A stretch of 64,000 bases of DNA from Paenibacillus solani. GTDB lineage: Bacteria > Bacillota > Bacilli > Paenibacillales > Paenibacillaceae. The stretch spans positions 1,275,683-1,339,682 of the forward strand of contig NZ_LIUT01000001.1 in NCBI RefSeq assembly GCF_001277345.1. The letters run 5' to 3'. The position numbers and the translations under genes were made by a program. The notes beneath the pieces were generated by a model. It was not told the DNA's origin and searched no databases. It saw nothing but the letters and a program-made list of their open reading frames with translations. Below, piece by piece: positions 44,623 through 54,360 of the stretch (position 1 is its first letter; each line of letters starts with the position of its first letter).

Positions 44623-45666
44623 ATGAACAACACAATGGAAACGATGCAATCCAGTCTTTCAAAGCTTGTTAGTGGTCAAGACCTAAGCCGCGATGAATCC
44701 CGTGGGGTTATGCAGTCCATTATGGAAGGTCAGGCTACTCACTCACAAATCGGTGCGCTGCTTACAGCCCTGAGAATGAAGGGAGAAACGGTTGAAGAAA
44801 TTACCGGATTCGCTGAAGCCATGAGAGGCGCTGGCGGGCGTGTCGTTACCGAGCGGAACAGGCTGCTGGATACTTGCGGAACCGGAGGCTCTGGTATTCA
44901 CAAGTTTAACATTTCGACCGTGTCTGCTATTATCTCCTCCTCTGTTTCGGTTAGAGTAGCCAAACATGGCAATCGCTCCGCATCGGGCAGAGCGGGAAGC
45001 GCCGATGTGCTGGAAGCGCTGGGTGTGAATATCCATCTGACAGCAGAACAGGCAACGGCTTGTTTGGAGGATATCGGGATTTGTTTCTTGTTTGCACAGA
45101 TCTATCACCCGTCTATGAAGCACGCGGCTGCACCGCGCAAAGAGCTTGGGGTTCGAACAGTATTTAATATGCTGGGTCCTCTGACCAATCCGGCGGGAGC
45201 TGATCGTCAGATGCTGGGGATATACGATATAAATAAAACGGAAACCATCGCACAGGTGCTTAAAGAACTGGGTTTGAAACGAGCCATGGTGGTAACCAGT
45301 CATGACGGTTTGGATGAGATCAGTATTTCAGCACCGACGCGGGTATCCGAGCTGCGCGGCGGAGAAGTCAGAACATATGATATTCATCCTCACGAATTAG
45401 GTTTGTCGGTTCATCCGATGAGTGATATTTTGGGCGGCGATGCCAAAGAAAACGCAGCAATCATTGGATCCGTACTGCGCGGTGAGCGCAGTGCATATCG
45501 GGATATCGTCCTCGCTAATGCAGGCGCCTGCATTTATGTTTCGGGGCTTGCGGATAGTTTGGCCGAGGGTGTGCAGCGGGCAACAGAGGCCATCGATTCA
45601 GGGCTGGCGCAGTCCAAGCTGGAGCAGTTGATCTCAAGAACGGGGGAAATGAGTTATGTATCTTGA
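44623..45666 (+). CDS. trpD: Anthranilate phosphoribosyltransferase
   Basis: 347 residues. LDTCGTGGSGIHKFNIST (PRPP binding), KHGNRSASGRAGSADVLEALG, KHAAAPRKELGVRTVFNMLGPLTNPA. Second step of Trp synthesis. AAGGAGGAG before the ATG; the 3' end overlaps trpC by 11 bases. Confidence 0.96.
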   Translation: MNNTMETMQSSLSKLVSGQDLSRDESRGVMQSIMEGQATHSQIGALLTALRMKGETVEEITGFAEAMRGAGGRVVTERNRLLDTCGTGGSGIHKFNISTVSAIISSSVSVRVAKHGNRSASGRAGSADVLEALGVNIHLTAEQATACLEDIGICFLFAQIYHPSMKHAAAPRKELGVRTVFNMLGPLTNPAGADRQMLGIYDINKTETIAQVLKELGLKRAMVVTSHDGLDEISISAPTRVSELRGGEVRTYDIHPHELGLSVHPMSDILGGDAKENAAIIGSVLRGERSAYRDIVLANAGACIYVSGLADSLAEGVQRATEAIDSGLAQSKLEQLISRTGEMSYVS

Positions 45667-46465
45667 TCGCATTGTAGAAACGAAGCATAAAGAGGTTGCC
45701 GAGCTCCGAGAAACATTGAGCATTTCGGAGGCAGAGAGGCAGATAGCGGATTTACCTCCGACTCTCGGTTTTGAAAAGGCTTTGTCCACGGGACGAAAAC
45801 GGAGCATGGGATTAATTGCTGAGGTGAAGAAAGCTTCCCCATCAAAAGGATTGATCCGGCCTGACTTTGATCCGGTCATGATCGCCAAAGCTTATGAAGC
45901 AGCCGATGCCGATTGTCTATCGGTGTTGACAGATAAGGACTATTTCCAAGGCAGCGGAGAATATTTGAAGTCCGTAAGAGCTGCAGTCAGCATTCCATTG
46001 CTGCGCAAAGATTTCATTATCGATCCGATTCAAATTTATGAAGCTCGTCTGTTAGGTGCAGATGCGGTACTTTTGATCGCAAGCATATTAGAGCCCAAGC
46101 GAATTGCAGAGTTTATGGACATCGCCGGTTCAATCGGTCTGGATTGCCTGATTGAAGTCCATGATCAAGCGGAACTGGATTCCGTCCTAGGTTTGGGGAC
46201 AGCACAGCTGATCGGGATCAATAATCGTAATCTGCGGACGTTCGAAACATCGCTGCAAACAACCGCCGACATTGCGGCGCAAGTTCCACAAGGAGTTACT
46301 TTGATCAGTGAGAGCGGGATTACGGGGCCTGCGGATATTTCATATCTGCATTATGTGGGGGCACACGGTGTTCTGGTAGGAGAGCATTTTATGCGCCAGC
46401 AAGATGTTTTCCGGGCAGTGAATGATCTAATGGGACCCTTGCCGATCACCGTGGATACAGAATAA
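45656..46465 (+). CDS. trpC: Indole-3-glycerol phosphate synthase
   Basis: 269 residues, TIM barrel. MGLIAEVKKASPSKGLIRPDFDP, LSVLTDKDYFQGS, PLLRKDFIIDPIQIYEA, IGINNRNLRTFE and SESGI give all catalytic strands. Overlaps trpD. Confidence 0.95.
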   Translation: MYLDRIVETKHKEVAELRETLSISEAERQIADLPPTLGFEKALSTGRKRSMGLIAEVKKASPSKGLIRPDFDPVMIAKAYEAADADCLSVLTDKDYFQGSGEYLKSVRAAVSIPLLRKDFIIDPIQIYEARLLGADAVLLIASILEPKRIAEFMDIAGSIGLDCLIEVHDQAELDSVLGLGTAQLIGINNRNLRTFETSLQTTADIAAQVPQGVTLISESGITGPADISYLHYVGAHGVLVGEHFMRQQDVFRAVNDLMGPLPITVDTE

Positions 46466-46480
46466 AGAGGGGACACAAAG

Positions 46481-47155
46481 ATGATGACTACAGCTCTAAA
46501 AATATGTGGACTTCAAAGCGTTGAAGTGCTAAAATCGATGATAAACTTACCTGTGGATTATATCGGATTTGTGTTTGCTAAGAGTCGGCGGCAGGTATCC
46601 CCGCAGCAGGCTGCGGGGATGCTGCAAGTATTGCAGGAGTGGGAAATTGACAAGATTCCCTCCGCTGTCGGCGTCTTTGTTAACCCTGATTTGGAGGAGC
46701 TGGAAGTGCTCTTGCAAGAAGCGAAACTCGATGTCGTGCAGCTGCATGGACAGGAATCTCCGCAATTTTGCCGGGAAGTGAAGGAGCGCTTCCCGGTTTC
46801 CGTATTTAAAGCGGTATCGATCGAGAGCGAACGCCCGGAAATGGAACGCCTGTCAGCACTGCAATCGTATGCGGGCTGTATTGATGGACTATTAATCGAT
46901 ACCTACGATCCGGTTTATGGCGGTGGGTCAGGCAGAACGTTTGCCTGGGATTTGATCCCACCTTACCAGCAGTGGGCTAAGCAGCAGGGAATTCCCTTAT
47001 TCGTAGCCGGCGGACTTGATTCTGACAATGTAACGCAACTAATGGACCAATACGCCCCATACGGCGTGGATGTATCCAGCGGCGTGGAGAGTGCGCCAGG
47101 CGTGAAGGATATAAACAAAGTGACAGAATTCGTAGAAAGGGTGAAGGGGATATGA
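46481..47155 (+). CDS. trpF: Phosphoribosylanthranilate isomerase
   Basis: 224 residues. [15 protein letters not shown] with catalytic Cys, [46 protein letters not shown] with catalytic Asp, and [16 protein letters not shown]. The ATGA overlap couples it to trpB. Confidence 0.95.
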   Translation: MMTTALKICGLQSVEVLKSMINLPVDYIGFVFAKSRRQVSPQQAAGMLQVLQEWEIDKIPSAVGVFVNPDLEELEVLLQEAKLDVVQLHGQESPQFCREVKERFPVSVFKAVSIESERPEMERLSALQSYAGCIDGLLIDTYDPVYGGGSGRTFAWDLIPPYQQWAKQQGIPLFVAGGLDSDNVTQLMDQYAPYGVDVSSGVESAPGVKDINKVTEFVERVKGI

Positions 47156-48348
47156 CACAACTTCCTGACCGTAATGGACGCTTCGGAGTGTTTGGAGGCC
47201 GGTTTGTACCGGAAACACTGATGAACGCTTTAATAGAGCTTGAACAAGAATATAACCGTTTTTCGGAGGATCCTGCTTTTAAAGAGGAGATTGCCTATTT
47301 ACTGAAACAGTATTCCGGACGGGAAACACCGCTATATTATGCTGAGCGCCTCAGTCAGCATCTTGGCAAGGCTAAAATATATCTCAAGCGTGAGGATTTG
47401 AACCATACGGGTGCGCATAAAATCAACAACGCCATCGCCCAAGGAGTATTGGCCAAGCGCATGGGCAAAGGCAAGGTTATAGCCGAAACGGGTGCAGGGC
47501 AGCATGGTGTCGCTACAGCAACTGTAGCTGCTTTGCTGGGACTAGAATGCAAAGTATTCATGGGCGAGGAAGATACCAAGCGCCAGCAATTGAACGTTTT
47601 TCGTATGAAAATGCTTGGTGCTGAAGTCATTCCAGTCACATCCGGAAGCCGCACGCTGAAGGATGCTGGTAATGAAGCGCTGCGATACTGGGTCAGTAAC
47701 GTCGAGGATACCTTCTATGTACTAGGCTCAGCCGTAGGGCCGCATCCGTATCCGATGATGGTGCGCAACTTTCAGCGCATTATCGGTGATGAGACTCGCA
47801 AGCAAATTCTGGAGATGGAAGGCCGCCTTCCAAACACGATTCTTGCACCGATCGGGGGCGGGAGTAATGCGATCGGTATGTTCTATCCGTTTCTTGAAGA
47901 TAAGGAAGTCGGTTTGATTGGCGTCGAAGCAGCCGGCAAAGGAGTCGATACCGATTTTCATGCGGCTACGATGTCGAAGGGGACCCAAGGTGTATTCCAG
48001 GGATCAATGAGTTATTTGCTGCAGGATGAGTTCGGACAAGTACAAGAGGCACACTCCATTTCGGCCGGTCTCGATTATCCCGGTGTAGGTCCGGAGCACT
48101 CCTATTTAAAAGATATTGAACGAGTCAAGTATGTACCTATAACAGACCAAGAAGCACTGGATGCCTTGCAGCTGCTTTGCCGTACAGAAGGTATTATCCC
48201 AGCATTGGAATCCGCACATGCTGTGGCACAAGCGGTAAAGATGGCTTCTGAATGGACGGAGAACGATATCGTCGTGATTAATTTATCCGGCCGCGGTGAC
48301 AAGGACGTGGAGTCCATCATGGCTTACACGGGAGGGAAGACGGAATGA
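47152..48348 (+). CDS. trpB: Tryptophan synthase beta chain
   Basis: 398 residues. [16 protein letters not shown] start, [19 protein letters not shown] with the PLP-binding Lys, [27 protein letters not shown] and the conserved LSGRGDKD end. It joins indole and serine. Overlaps trpF and trpA by ATGA. Confidence 0.97.
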   Translation: MTQLPDRNGRFGVFGGRFVPETLMNALIELEQEYNRFSEDPAFKEEIAYLLKQYSGRETPLYYAERLSQHLGKAKIYLKREDLNHTGAHKINNAIAQGVLAKRMGKGKVIAETGAGQHGVATATVAALLGLECKVFMGEEDTKRQQLNVFRMKMLGAEVIPVTSGSRTLKDAGNEALRYWVSNVEDTFYVLGSAVGPHPYPMMVRNFQRIIGDETRKQILEMEGRLPNTILAPIGGGSNAIGMFYPFLEDKEVGLIGVEAAGKGVDTDFHAATMSKGTQGVFQGSMSYLLQDEFGQVQEAHSISAGLDYPGVGPEHSYLKDIERVKYVPITDQEALDALQLLCRTEGIIPALESAHAVAQAVKMASEWTENDIVVINLSGRGDKDVESIMAYTGGKTE

Positions 48349-49151
48349 ATCGCATTGATCAGACCTTTGCGTCTCTAAAACAGCAAAACAAGACCGCAAT
48401 GATGCCCTATCTGACTGTAGGAGATCCCGATATAAGAACAACAGTGGATATTATTCTAGAGCTTGAAAGTGCCGGAGCTGACATTATTGAACTCGGCGTT
48501 CCTTATTCTGACCCGCTTGCGGATGGCCCAGTCATCCAGCGTGCCTCCGAACGTGCGCTGAAGAACAAAGTGACGATCCGTACAGCGATGGAAACCGCAC
48601 GGTTGGCTAGGGATAGAGGAAGTCAATTGCCGTTCATTCTGTTCACTTATTATAATCCGGTTCTGCAGACCGGACTCGATACATTCTTCGAGGAAGTAGT
48701 GAGACATGATATCAGCGGCTTGATTATTCCCGATCTCCCGCTGGAAGAATGCGAACAGATCAGATCCCTTGCTCATACAGCAGGAATACACTTGATTCCG
48801 CTGGTGGCTCCTACTTCTCATGAGCGGATTGCCAGCATTGTTTCGGAAGCAACTGGCCTTGTCTACTGTGTATCTTCGCTTGGCGTGACAGGGGAACGCA
48901 CCGATTTTTATTCTGGCGTAGATAACTTCCTGGAAACGGTGAAACGATACAGCAAGGTGCCCATCGTGATCGGCTTTGGCATCTCATCTCAGGAACAAGT
49001 AGCCAGATTCTCGAAAATCTGTGATGGCGTGGTTGTCGGCAGCGCGATCGTGCGCCAGGTCGAGTCCAATATTCCTTTGCTTGAGAAGGAAGATACTCGT
49101 CAGCAGGGGCTTTTGCAAATTAGAGAGTTTGTGGCACAATTAATAGGATAG
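48345..49151 (+). CDS. trpA: Tryptophan synthase alpha chain
   Basis: 268 residues. [34 protein letters not shown] with catalytic Glu and Asp, [22 protein letters not shown] and [10 protein letters not shown]. It releases indole from indole-glycerol phosphate. The serine it needs indirectly ties to serA at 10-12 kb. Confidence 0.96.
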   Translation: MNRIDQTFASLKQQNKTAMMPYLTVGDPDIRTTVDIILELESAGADIIELGVPYSDPLADGPVIQRASERALKNKVTIRTAMETARLARDRGSQLPFILFTYYNPVLQTGLDTFFEEVVRHDISGLIIPDLPLEECEQIRSLAHTAGIHLIPLVAPTSHERIASIVSEATGLVYCVSSLGVTGERTDFYSGVDNFLETVKRYSKVPIVIGFGISSQEQVARFSKICDGVVVGSAIVRQVESNIPLLEKEDTRQQGLLQIREFVAQLIG

Positions 49152-49192
49152 TGCTTGTGTATGGCAGTATAGAAAGGTGAGGCGAATATTAA

Positions 49193-50290
49193 ATGAAACC
49201 GAAAGCGCAAATCGTTAATCTTCCTGTTTATCAACCCGGAAAGCCGATTGAGGAAGTCAAAAAGGAATTAGGTCTGGATGTAGTCATTAAATTGGCCTCA
49301 AACGAGAACCCGTATGGATGCTCTCCGCAGGCAACCGAAGCGATTACCGCCGAATTGGGAGCGCTCAGTCTGTATCCGGATGGCAGTGCAGCGGAGTTAA
49401 CAGCGGCTCTTGCCGAGAAGCTTGAAATCGAGCGAAGCCAGATTATTTTTGGCTGCGGATCTGACGAGATTATCGCTTTGATTATCCGTGCGTTTCTGGA
49501 GCCGGGGGATGAGACCATCATGGCGGATCAGACCTTCTCGGTATATAAAACCAACGCGGACATTGAAGGTGCTGTAAGCATCGAAGTACCGCTTGTTGAC
49601 GGTAAACATGATCTGCCCGCTATGGCGAAAGCTGTTACGGACAAAACCAAAATCATATGGGTATGTAATCCGAATAATCCAACGGGTACAATCGTTTCGG
49701 AGAGTGAACTGGTGTCCTTCCTCGATGAAGTTCCTGCCCGTACGATGGTTGTACTTGATGAAGCTTATTATGAATATGTAACGGATGCAGCATATCCGGA
49801 CAGCATCAAGCTAATGGAACGTTATCCGAACCTGGTGATCCTGCGCACTTTCTCTAAAATTTATGGATTGGCTGCCCTTCGCATTGGTTATGGCATAGGC
49901 CAGCAAGAGGTGATCTCCTTGATTAACCGGGTGCGTGAGCCGTTTAATACCGGGCGTCTTGCACAAGTAGCTGCAATGGCAGCTCTCAAAGATCAGGAAT
50001 TTATAGCGACATGCCGACGGTTGAATGCCGAAGGAATCACTTATATTCAGCAGGAGTTTGATCGTCTGGGTCTGTCTTATTTCCCGGCGAACGGGAACTT
50101 TATTATGGTAGATGTAAAAAAACCGGGTACTGAAGTATTTAATTCCTTACTTAGAAAAGGTATTATCGTGCGTCCGGGATTTGCAGTGTATCCGAACTAT
50201 ATTCGCGTCACGGTTGGCTCAGAAGAACAGAACAAAGCTTTTATTGGAGCATTGAAACAAGTGCTCAACGAAGTAAACGCACCAGTCTAA
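49193..50290 (+). CDS. hisC: Histidinol-phosphate aminotransferase
   Basis: 365 residues, PLP fold type I. KLASNENPYGCSP, CNPNNPTGTIVS, VLDEAYYEYV and TFSKIYGLAALRIGYGI with the PLP-binding Lys. As in the Bacillus supraoperon, it probably also serves as the aromatic aminotransferase for Phe and Tyr. AAGGTGAGG precedes the start. Confidence 0.94.
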   Translation: MKPKAQIVNLPVYQPGKPIEEVKKELGLDVVIKLASNENPYGCSPQATEAITAELGALSLYPDGSAAELTAALAEKLEIERSQIIFGCGSDEIIALIIRAFLEPGDETIMADQTFSVYKTNADIEGAVSIEVPLVDGKHDLPAMAKAVTDKTKIIWVCNPNNPTGTIVSESELVSFLDEVPARTMVVLDEAYYEYVTDAAYPDSIKLMERYPNLVILRTFSKIYGLAALRIGYGIGQQEVISLINRVREPFNTGRLAQVAAMAALKDQEFIATCRRLNAEGITYIQQEFDRLGLSYFPANGNFIMVDVKKPGTEVFNSLLRKGIIVRPGFAVYPNYIRVTVGSEEQNKAFIGALKQVLNEVNAPV

Positions 50291-50339
50291 TCTAATGATG
50301 CAACAATAAACGCAGCTTGAAACGAGTGAGAGAGAGAAT

Positions 50340-51434
50340 ATGACAATGCAAATTTCAATATTCGGCGTCGGTTTAATCGGCGGTTCATTAGCTTTATGCT
50401 TCAAAGGAAAACCAGGCATAACCGTTACCGGTTATGCCCATACCCAAGAGTATGCCGACCAGGTGACTGCCAAGGGTGTCGTAGATAAGGTGACGCTCTC
50501 GGTAGAAGAAGCAGCACAGAATGCAGACGTCATATTTTTGTGCGTGCCGGTAGGCAGCCTTGAGTTGTATATGAAACGGTTAAGCGAAATATCGTTAAAA
50601 CCGGGCTGTATCATTACGGATGTGGGCAGTACCAAAGCGAGCATCGCGGAGTGCGCGTCCAGGCTAGCCCTTCAGGATGCTTATTTTATCGGGGGACACC
50701 CGATGGCCGGCTCAGAGCGGTCCGGCGTAGGAGCCGCTTCAACGGTATTGTTCGAGAATGCCTATTATGTACTTACTCCACCAGGACAAATCCCTCAAGA
50801 GAAGCTCGACATCCTTATTGAGCTCTTGTCTCATACCCGTGCGCATATCGTGCAGGTTGAACCGGGGCTGCATGATGAGATTGTGGGAGCGATCAGTCAC
50901 CTGCCCCATGTGATCGCAGTTGCCTTGGTGAATCAAATAAGTGCATACAATGACGATAATCCGTTGTATCGTACACTTGCTGCAGGTGGCTTTCGGGATA
51001 TCACCCGGATTGCTTCCAGTGATCCCATTGTTTGGCGCGATATTCTATTAAATAATCGCAATGTCATGCTGCCATTACTCCGTGACTGGAATGAGGGCAT
51101 CCAGCAATTTATGAACATGCTGGAGGAAAAGGACGGTCCCGCCATTGAAGAAGCTTTCCGCAGAGCGGGTGAATTCCGAAGCGTCCTTCCTGAGAGGCGG
51201 AAAGGTATGATTGTGTCTCAGTATGATCTGTATCTCGATGTGCCTGACCATCCGGGTATCATCGGCCGCATTGCAACCGATTTGGGAACGAACAGCATCA
51301 ACCTCAGTAATATGCAAATTATCGAGAGTCGGGAAGATGTGCCTGGTGTGATGAGGTTATCCTTCCGTAATGAAGTGGAACAGGAGCGGGCAAAAGAGCT
51401 GCTCTTATCAAAAGGACACTCGGTGTACCAGTGA
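50340..51434 (+). CDS. tyrA: Prephenate dehydrogenase with ACT domain
   Basis: 364 residues. N-terminal NAD site ISIFGVGLIGGSLALCFKG, GGHPMAGSERSGVGAAS with catalytic His, SHLPHVIAVALV, and a C-terminal ACT domain (YLDVPDHPGIIGRIATDLGTNSINLSNMQI). Last gene of the aromatic supraoperon here; in B. subtilis aroE (EPSP synthase) follows, but the prophage begins instead. Confidence 0.95.
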   Translation: MTMQISIFGVGLIGGSLALCFKGKPGITVTGYAHTQEYADQVTAKGVVDKVTLSVEEAAQNADVIFLCVPVGSLELYMKRLSEISLKPGCIITDVGSTKASIAECASRLALQDAYFIGGHPMAGSERSGVGAASTVLFENAYYVLTPPGQIPQEKLDILIELLSHTRAHIVQVEPGLHDEIVGAISHLPHVIAVALVNQISAYNDDNPLYRTLAAGGFRDITRIASSDPIVWRDILLNNRNVMLPLLRDWNEGIQQFMNMLEEKDGPAIEEAFRRAGEFRSVLPERRKGMIVSQYDLYLDVPDHPGIIGRIATDLGTNSINLSNMQIIESREDVPGVMRLSFRNEVEQERAKELLLSKGHSVYQ

Positions 51435-51436
51435 TC

Positions 51437-51465
51437 ATTTCCGGTTGTTTAAAATAACCGGAAAT
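51437..51465 (+). terminator. Perfect stem-loop after tyrA
   Basis: ATTTCCGGTT and AACCGGAAAT, a 10-bp perfect stem with a 9-base loop, three bases past the tyrA stop. There is no T tract after it, so it may protect the 3' end or be part of a site instead of a simple terminator. Confidence 0.4.
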
Positions 51466-51481
51466 AAATGCGTTTTCAGTA

Positions 51482-51510
51482 TTGACAGAATGTAAACGTA
51501 TACATATAAT
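51482..51510 (+). promoter_or_regulatory. Perfect consensus sigma-A promoter at the prophage edge
   Basis: TTGACA, 17-base spacer, TATAAT. No coding gene follows on this strand, only the two-hairpin element ending at 51603. Confidence 0.85.
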
Positions 51511-51516
51511 AAAAGT

Positions 51517-51603
51517 ACAGTATGGTTTCTCTCCACTCCTATCCTAAAAGTGTGTTGCTCTAAAATGGGCAACGGGCCGCGATTTTCGCGGTCTATTTTT
51601 TTT
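51517..51603 (+). ncRNA. Putative small RNA of about 87 nt
   Basis: Predicted start about 7 bases after the consensus TATAAT. The transcript would hold a 37-base 5' part, a hairpin GTTGCTC / GGGCAAC (51554-51573; one G-T pair, 6-base loop) and a terminator hairpin GGCCGCGA / TCGCGGTC with eight T residues (51596-51603). It ends on the stop codon of the convergent recombinase gene. It could be an sRNA, or the promoter and leader of a host gene cut off by the phage. Confidence 0.5.
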
Positions 51604-53095
51604 AGTAGATGATCAGCTTAGACTTGTATTTCTTTGTTTCTGTGGGTACAATTTGTTTAACTTCTCCCCATTTGAAATGTACCAGCGTTGGCGCGCCGGG
51701 TACGATCTTCTCGACTAAGAGTTCCACGGATCTCCTTTTGTCATCATCATCGAGAACTTCAATGGCTTCTGCAAAATCTTTGAGTGCATCGTCATAATCC
51801 CCAAAGGATCTGGATACCGGCAAAGGAATTTTGTCCAGAAGCTTGTGTATTTCCTGCTTCCGTTTTTCGTACCGCCTAATAATATTGTTATATTGATCAT
51901 CATTTAATTTTTTGTGCAAATAATAATCGTCAAATACTTGTTGTTCTGCTCGCTCGATATTTGATAATTCATCCTGAAGTTTACGGATCGAATTTAGACC
52001 TTTGTCTTCGGTATCTCCAAGCTCAGGCAATATATGATCTGGTTCAAATTTTTCTTCCGCAATCTTGCCTATGAGGTTAATTACAGCGGTGTTTAGGGAA
52101 GCTTGATCGATGTTGGGACTCTTACAATCTCCGGTTTGGATCTTACGGCTACATACATATTTTCGATTTGACCTATTGTTAAAATACCTTGAGTGCATTC
52201 TTGACCCACATAAAGGACAGATCATGATTGACGATAGCAATTGCCGTTGTTTCCCTTTCCAAACATTGTCGTTTCCGAACAATGTTGATTGGATGTATTG
52301 GAAATCATCCCATGTGACTAACTCCGGACATACAAGTAAAGGGTAATATTTATCTTTCCATCGTTGCATAGCGGCATAGGTAGGATTGGTCAGCATGTAT
52401 CGCACTCCCCGAGGCGACCATTCTTTTCCCGTTTTTGTTTTGAAGTTTTGACTATTGAACCATCTTGCAATTAGATAAGGACCCTTTCCTTCTTTAGCCA
52501 TCTGGAACCCTTTGCGAATATAATAGCTAACGTCAAAATCTTCAACAAATCCGTAACCATCTTTATTTTTTACCAAACCATACGGAGCCGGTCCACCGTT
52601 CCAACGTCCTTTTTCGGCGTTGGTTTTTTTAGTTTCATTCATTGTATCGCTCAAGCTATCACTATAATACTCGTTCATATCCACCAAGATACCTGCAACA
52701 AAGCGGCCGTTTGCTGTACTAAAATCCACAGCCTCAGATGCAGAACAAATGTCGATACTTAACGTCTTTAATGTTTCGTGTATAGCCTGGAAATCCTTCC
52801 TCAAGCGAGTAAGTCGGGACAGGTTAAAGAATACGAATTTCTTAACCGCAGGCCTATTTTCAACGTACTCCAATGCTTCCATCAGTCCAGGTCGTTTAGT
52901 ATATTTTATGCGGAATCCTGAATAGTCGATATCTTTAAATACTTTGACCAATTTGAATCCGTTAAAATCACAAAACGCTTCGATTTTCCTCAACTGAGTT
53001 TGCTCAGAAATGTCCTCTTTGTCCTGTCGTTCATCACTTTGGCGGATATATCCGACAGCTTCAATAACCTCGGCTTCTTTTTGTCTAACAACCAT
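51602..53095 (-). CDS. Large serine recombinase (phage integrase)
   Basis: 497 residues. N-terminal resolvase domain with catalytic Ser20 in YIRQSDERQ and the helper arginines (LSRLTRLRKDF); a recombinase domain (RWNGGPAPYGLVKNKDGYG, WSPRGVRYMLTNPTYA); a zinc ribbon near residue 295 (CPLCGSRM...CSRKIQTGDC); and a C-terminal coiled coil. It should integrate the phage without host factors at short att sites. AAAGGAGGTG lies before the start. Position at the left edge fits the attL-proximal integrase. Confidence 0.93.
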   Translation of the reverse strand: MVVRQKEAEVIEAVGYIRQSDERQDKEDISEQTQLRKIEAFCDFNGFKLVKVFKDIDYSGFRIKYTKRPGLMEALEYVENRPAVKKFVFFNLSRLTRLRKDFQAIHETLKTLSIDICSASEAVDFSTANGRFVAGILVDMNEYYSDSLSDTMNETKKTNAEKGRWNGGPAPYGLVKNKDGYGFVEDFDVSYYIRKGFQMAKEGKGPYLIARWFNSQNFKTKTGKEWSPRGVRYMLTNPTYAAMQRWKDKYYPLLVCPELVTWDDFQYIQSTLFGNDNVWKGKQRQLLSSIMICPLCGSRMHSRYFNNRSNRKYVCSRKIQTGDCKSPNIDQASLNTAVINLIGKIAEEKFEPDHILPELGDTEDKGLNSIRKLQDELSNIERAEQQVFDDYYLHKKLNDDQYNNIIRRYEKRKQEIHKLLDKIPLPVSRSFGDYDDALKDFAEAIEVLDDDDKRRSVELLVEKIVPGAPTLVHFKWGEVKQIVPTETKKYKSKLIIY

Positions 53096-53155
53096 TTTAA
53101 TTTTTCACCTCCTTTCCAGTGGAGAAGCTGATTGAAGAATGGTTGAAAATTACAT

Positions 53156-53449
53156 TCACTTTTCAACTTTTGATAAGCTATCTTTCCTATGAAGATTGGC
53201 AGATGTAATAAGGCTCATGATACTGTCAATCGTGCTTTGTTCGTAACCAGACAACCAAGCAATCGTACTAAGTTCATCTTTGGTTAGATCACGTCCAATA
53301 CAAGCGCGTATACCTTCTACAAATGGTCTGTATTGCTCAACTTTCCATTCTTCCATAACCAATCCTTCTGGACGGTATGGAGCTGCGAGTTCACGTTCCG
53401 CCCATTCTTTGCGGCCTCGACTATTGACACCAATATAATGTAAATCCAT
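53156..53449 (-). CDS. Small phage protein of unknown function
   Basis: 97 residues from the ATG at 53449 (AGGAGA 10 bases before; a GTG nine bases upstream is too close). Charged and soluble: WAERELAAPYRPEGLVMEEWKVEQYRPFVEGIRACIGRDLTKDELSTIAWLSG reads like a helical adaptor. No family recognised. It lies between the repressor and the integrase on the lysogeny strand. Confidence 0.65.
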   Translation of the reverse strand: MDLHYIGVNSRGRKEWAERELAAPYRPEGLVMEEWKVEQYRPFVEGIRACIGRDLTKDELSTIAWLSGYEQSTIDSIMSLITSANLHRKDSLSKVEK

Positions 53450-53472
53450 ATGTGCCACTCTCCTACAGTGAA

Positions 53473-54198
53473 TTAAAATCTTCTACGCAACTCAACAACT
53501 TTTCCAATGATCTCTACTTTTGAAGAATCAACAATCGTTGGCTGCAATCTTGGATTAGAAGGCATCAGGATACAAATGGAGCCTTCGCATTTAATTCGTT
53601 TCACCGTGGCCGTTTCTCCTTCGATAGCAACAACCGCAATATCAGTGGAAGAGACTTCTTTCTGTTTGATACATACGACAATATCACCTTCAGCAATGTT
53701 ATCCCCGATCATACTATCGCCTTTAACGCGAAGACAAAAAGCTTCATTACCACGAACAACAGACTTGTTTATGTATTCAATATCCTCAATCAATTCAATC
53801 CTATCTATTGGTTGACCGGCTGCGATCGAACCAAGAACAGGAACCTTTACAAGACTCTCAGCAATATATTGAGCGGGGGTTTCTTCAATAATTAGAGCTT
53901 TATTTAGGTCTTGTCTCAATTCCTTTAACATACTCAGTTTTGTTATTTTCTCTTTAATTTCAATTGGTGCCTTTTCAATCAGTGCGGCAGTGAGTAATTG
54001 TTCAACGTCTCCGCCTGTTACTGCTGCGAGTGCTCTATTCAATTCCTCGGTTGCTGGATTCTCCGTTTTACCATTCTGCAATTGACTGATGTACCCCTTA
54101 CTAACTTTATAGCCATATTGTTCAAGCTTTTCGGATATCACAGAAAGAGATAATCCAGATTCCTTTATATAACTTCGCAGCAACTCATAGTAATTCAA
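53473..54198 (-). CDS. CI-like repressor with S24 peptidase domain
   Basis: 241 residues from TTG at 54198 (AAAGGAGTG upstream). An N-terminal HTH (LRSYIKESGLSLSVISEKL...SKGYISQLQNGK) is followed by a LexA/S24 domain: cleavage site Ala127-Gly128 in GSIAAGQP, Ser162 in KGDSM and Lys200 in TVKRI. It should hold lysogeny and self-cleave with RecA after DNA damage. Divergent from the Cro-like gene over a 160-base control region. Confidence 0.9.
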   Translation of the reverse strand: MNYYELLRSYIKESGLSLSVISEKLEQYGYKVSKGYISQLQNGKTENPATEELNRALAAVTGGDVEQLLTAALIEKAPIEIKEKITKLSMLKELRQDLNKALIIEETPAQYIAESLVKVPVLGSIAAGQPIDRIELIEDIEYINKSVVRGNEAFCLRVKGDSMIGDNIAEGDIVVCIKQKEVSSTDIAVVAIEGETATVKRIKCEGSICILMPSNPRLQPTIVDSSKVEIIGKVVELRRRF

Positions 54199-54225
54199 TT
54201 GAGACACTCCTTTCATTTGATACTA

Positions 54226-54254
54226 ATTGTATTTTTGTTTCAGTAAAAAGTCAA
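54226..54254 (-). promoter_or_regulatory. Repressor promoter
   Basis: Minus strand TTGACT, 17-base spacer, TACAAT. The spacer holds one copy of the operator-like heptamer CTGAAAC/GTTTCAG. Confidence 0.8.
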
Positions 54255-54337
54255 CACCATGATTTATTTTTAACTATTGACTGAAACGATATTACCGTTT
54301 ACTATTTACTTAACGAATCGTTCACCGATTAGTAAAC
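54237..54337. promoter_or_regulatory. Operator region of the CI/Cro switch
   Basis: Four copies of a GTTT(C/A)(A/C)(G/T) heptamer occur between the divergent genes: GTTTCAG at 54237, CTGAAAC (inverted) at 54281, GTTTACT at 54297 and AGTAAAC (inverted) at 54331. They overlap or flank both promoters. Likely half-sites for the two related HTH proteins. Confidence 0.5.
54277..54305 (+). promoter_or_regulatory. Early (cro) promoter
   Basis: TTGACT, 17-base spacer, TACTAT; same -35 hexamer and spacing as the divergent repressor promoter. Confidence 0.75.
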
Positions 54338-54360
54338 GATCGGAAAGGAGGTGTGATTTT

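Noticed and set aside
51488..51560. attL core sequence
   Set aside because: Without the right end of the prophage no duplicated core can be identified; naming one would be a guess.
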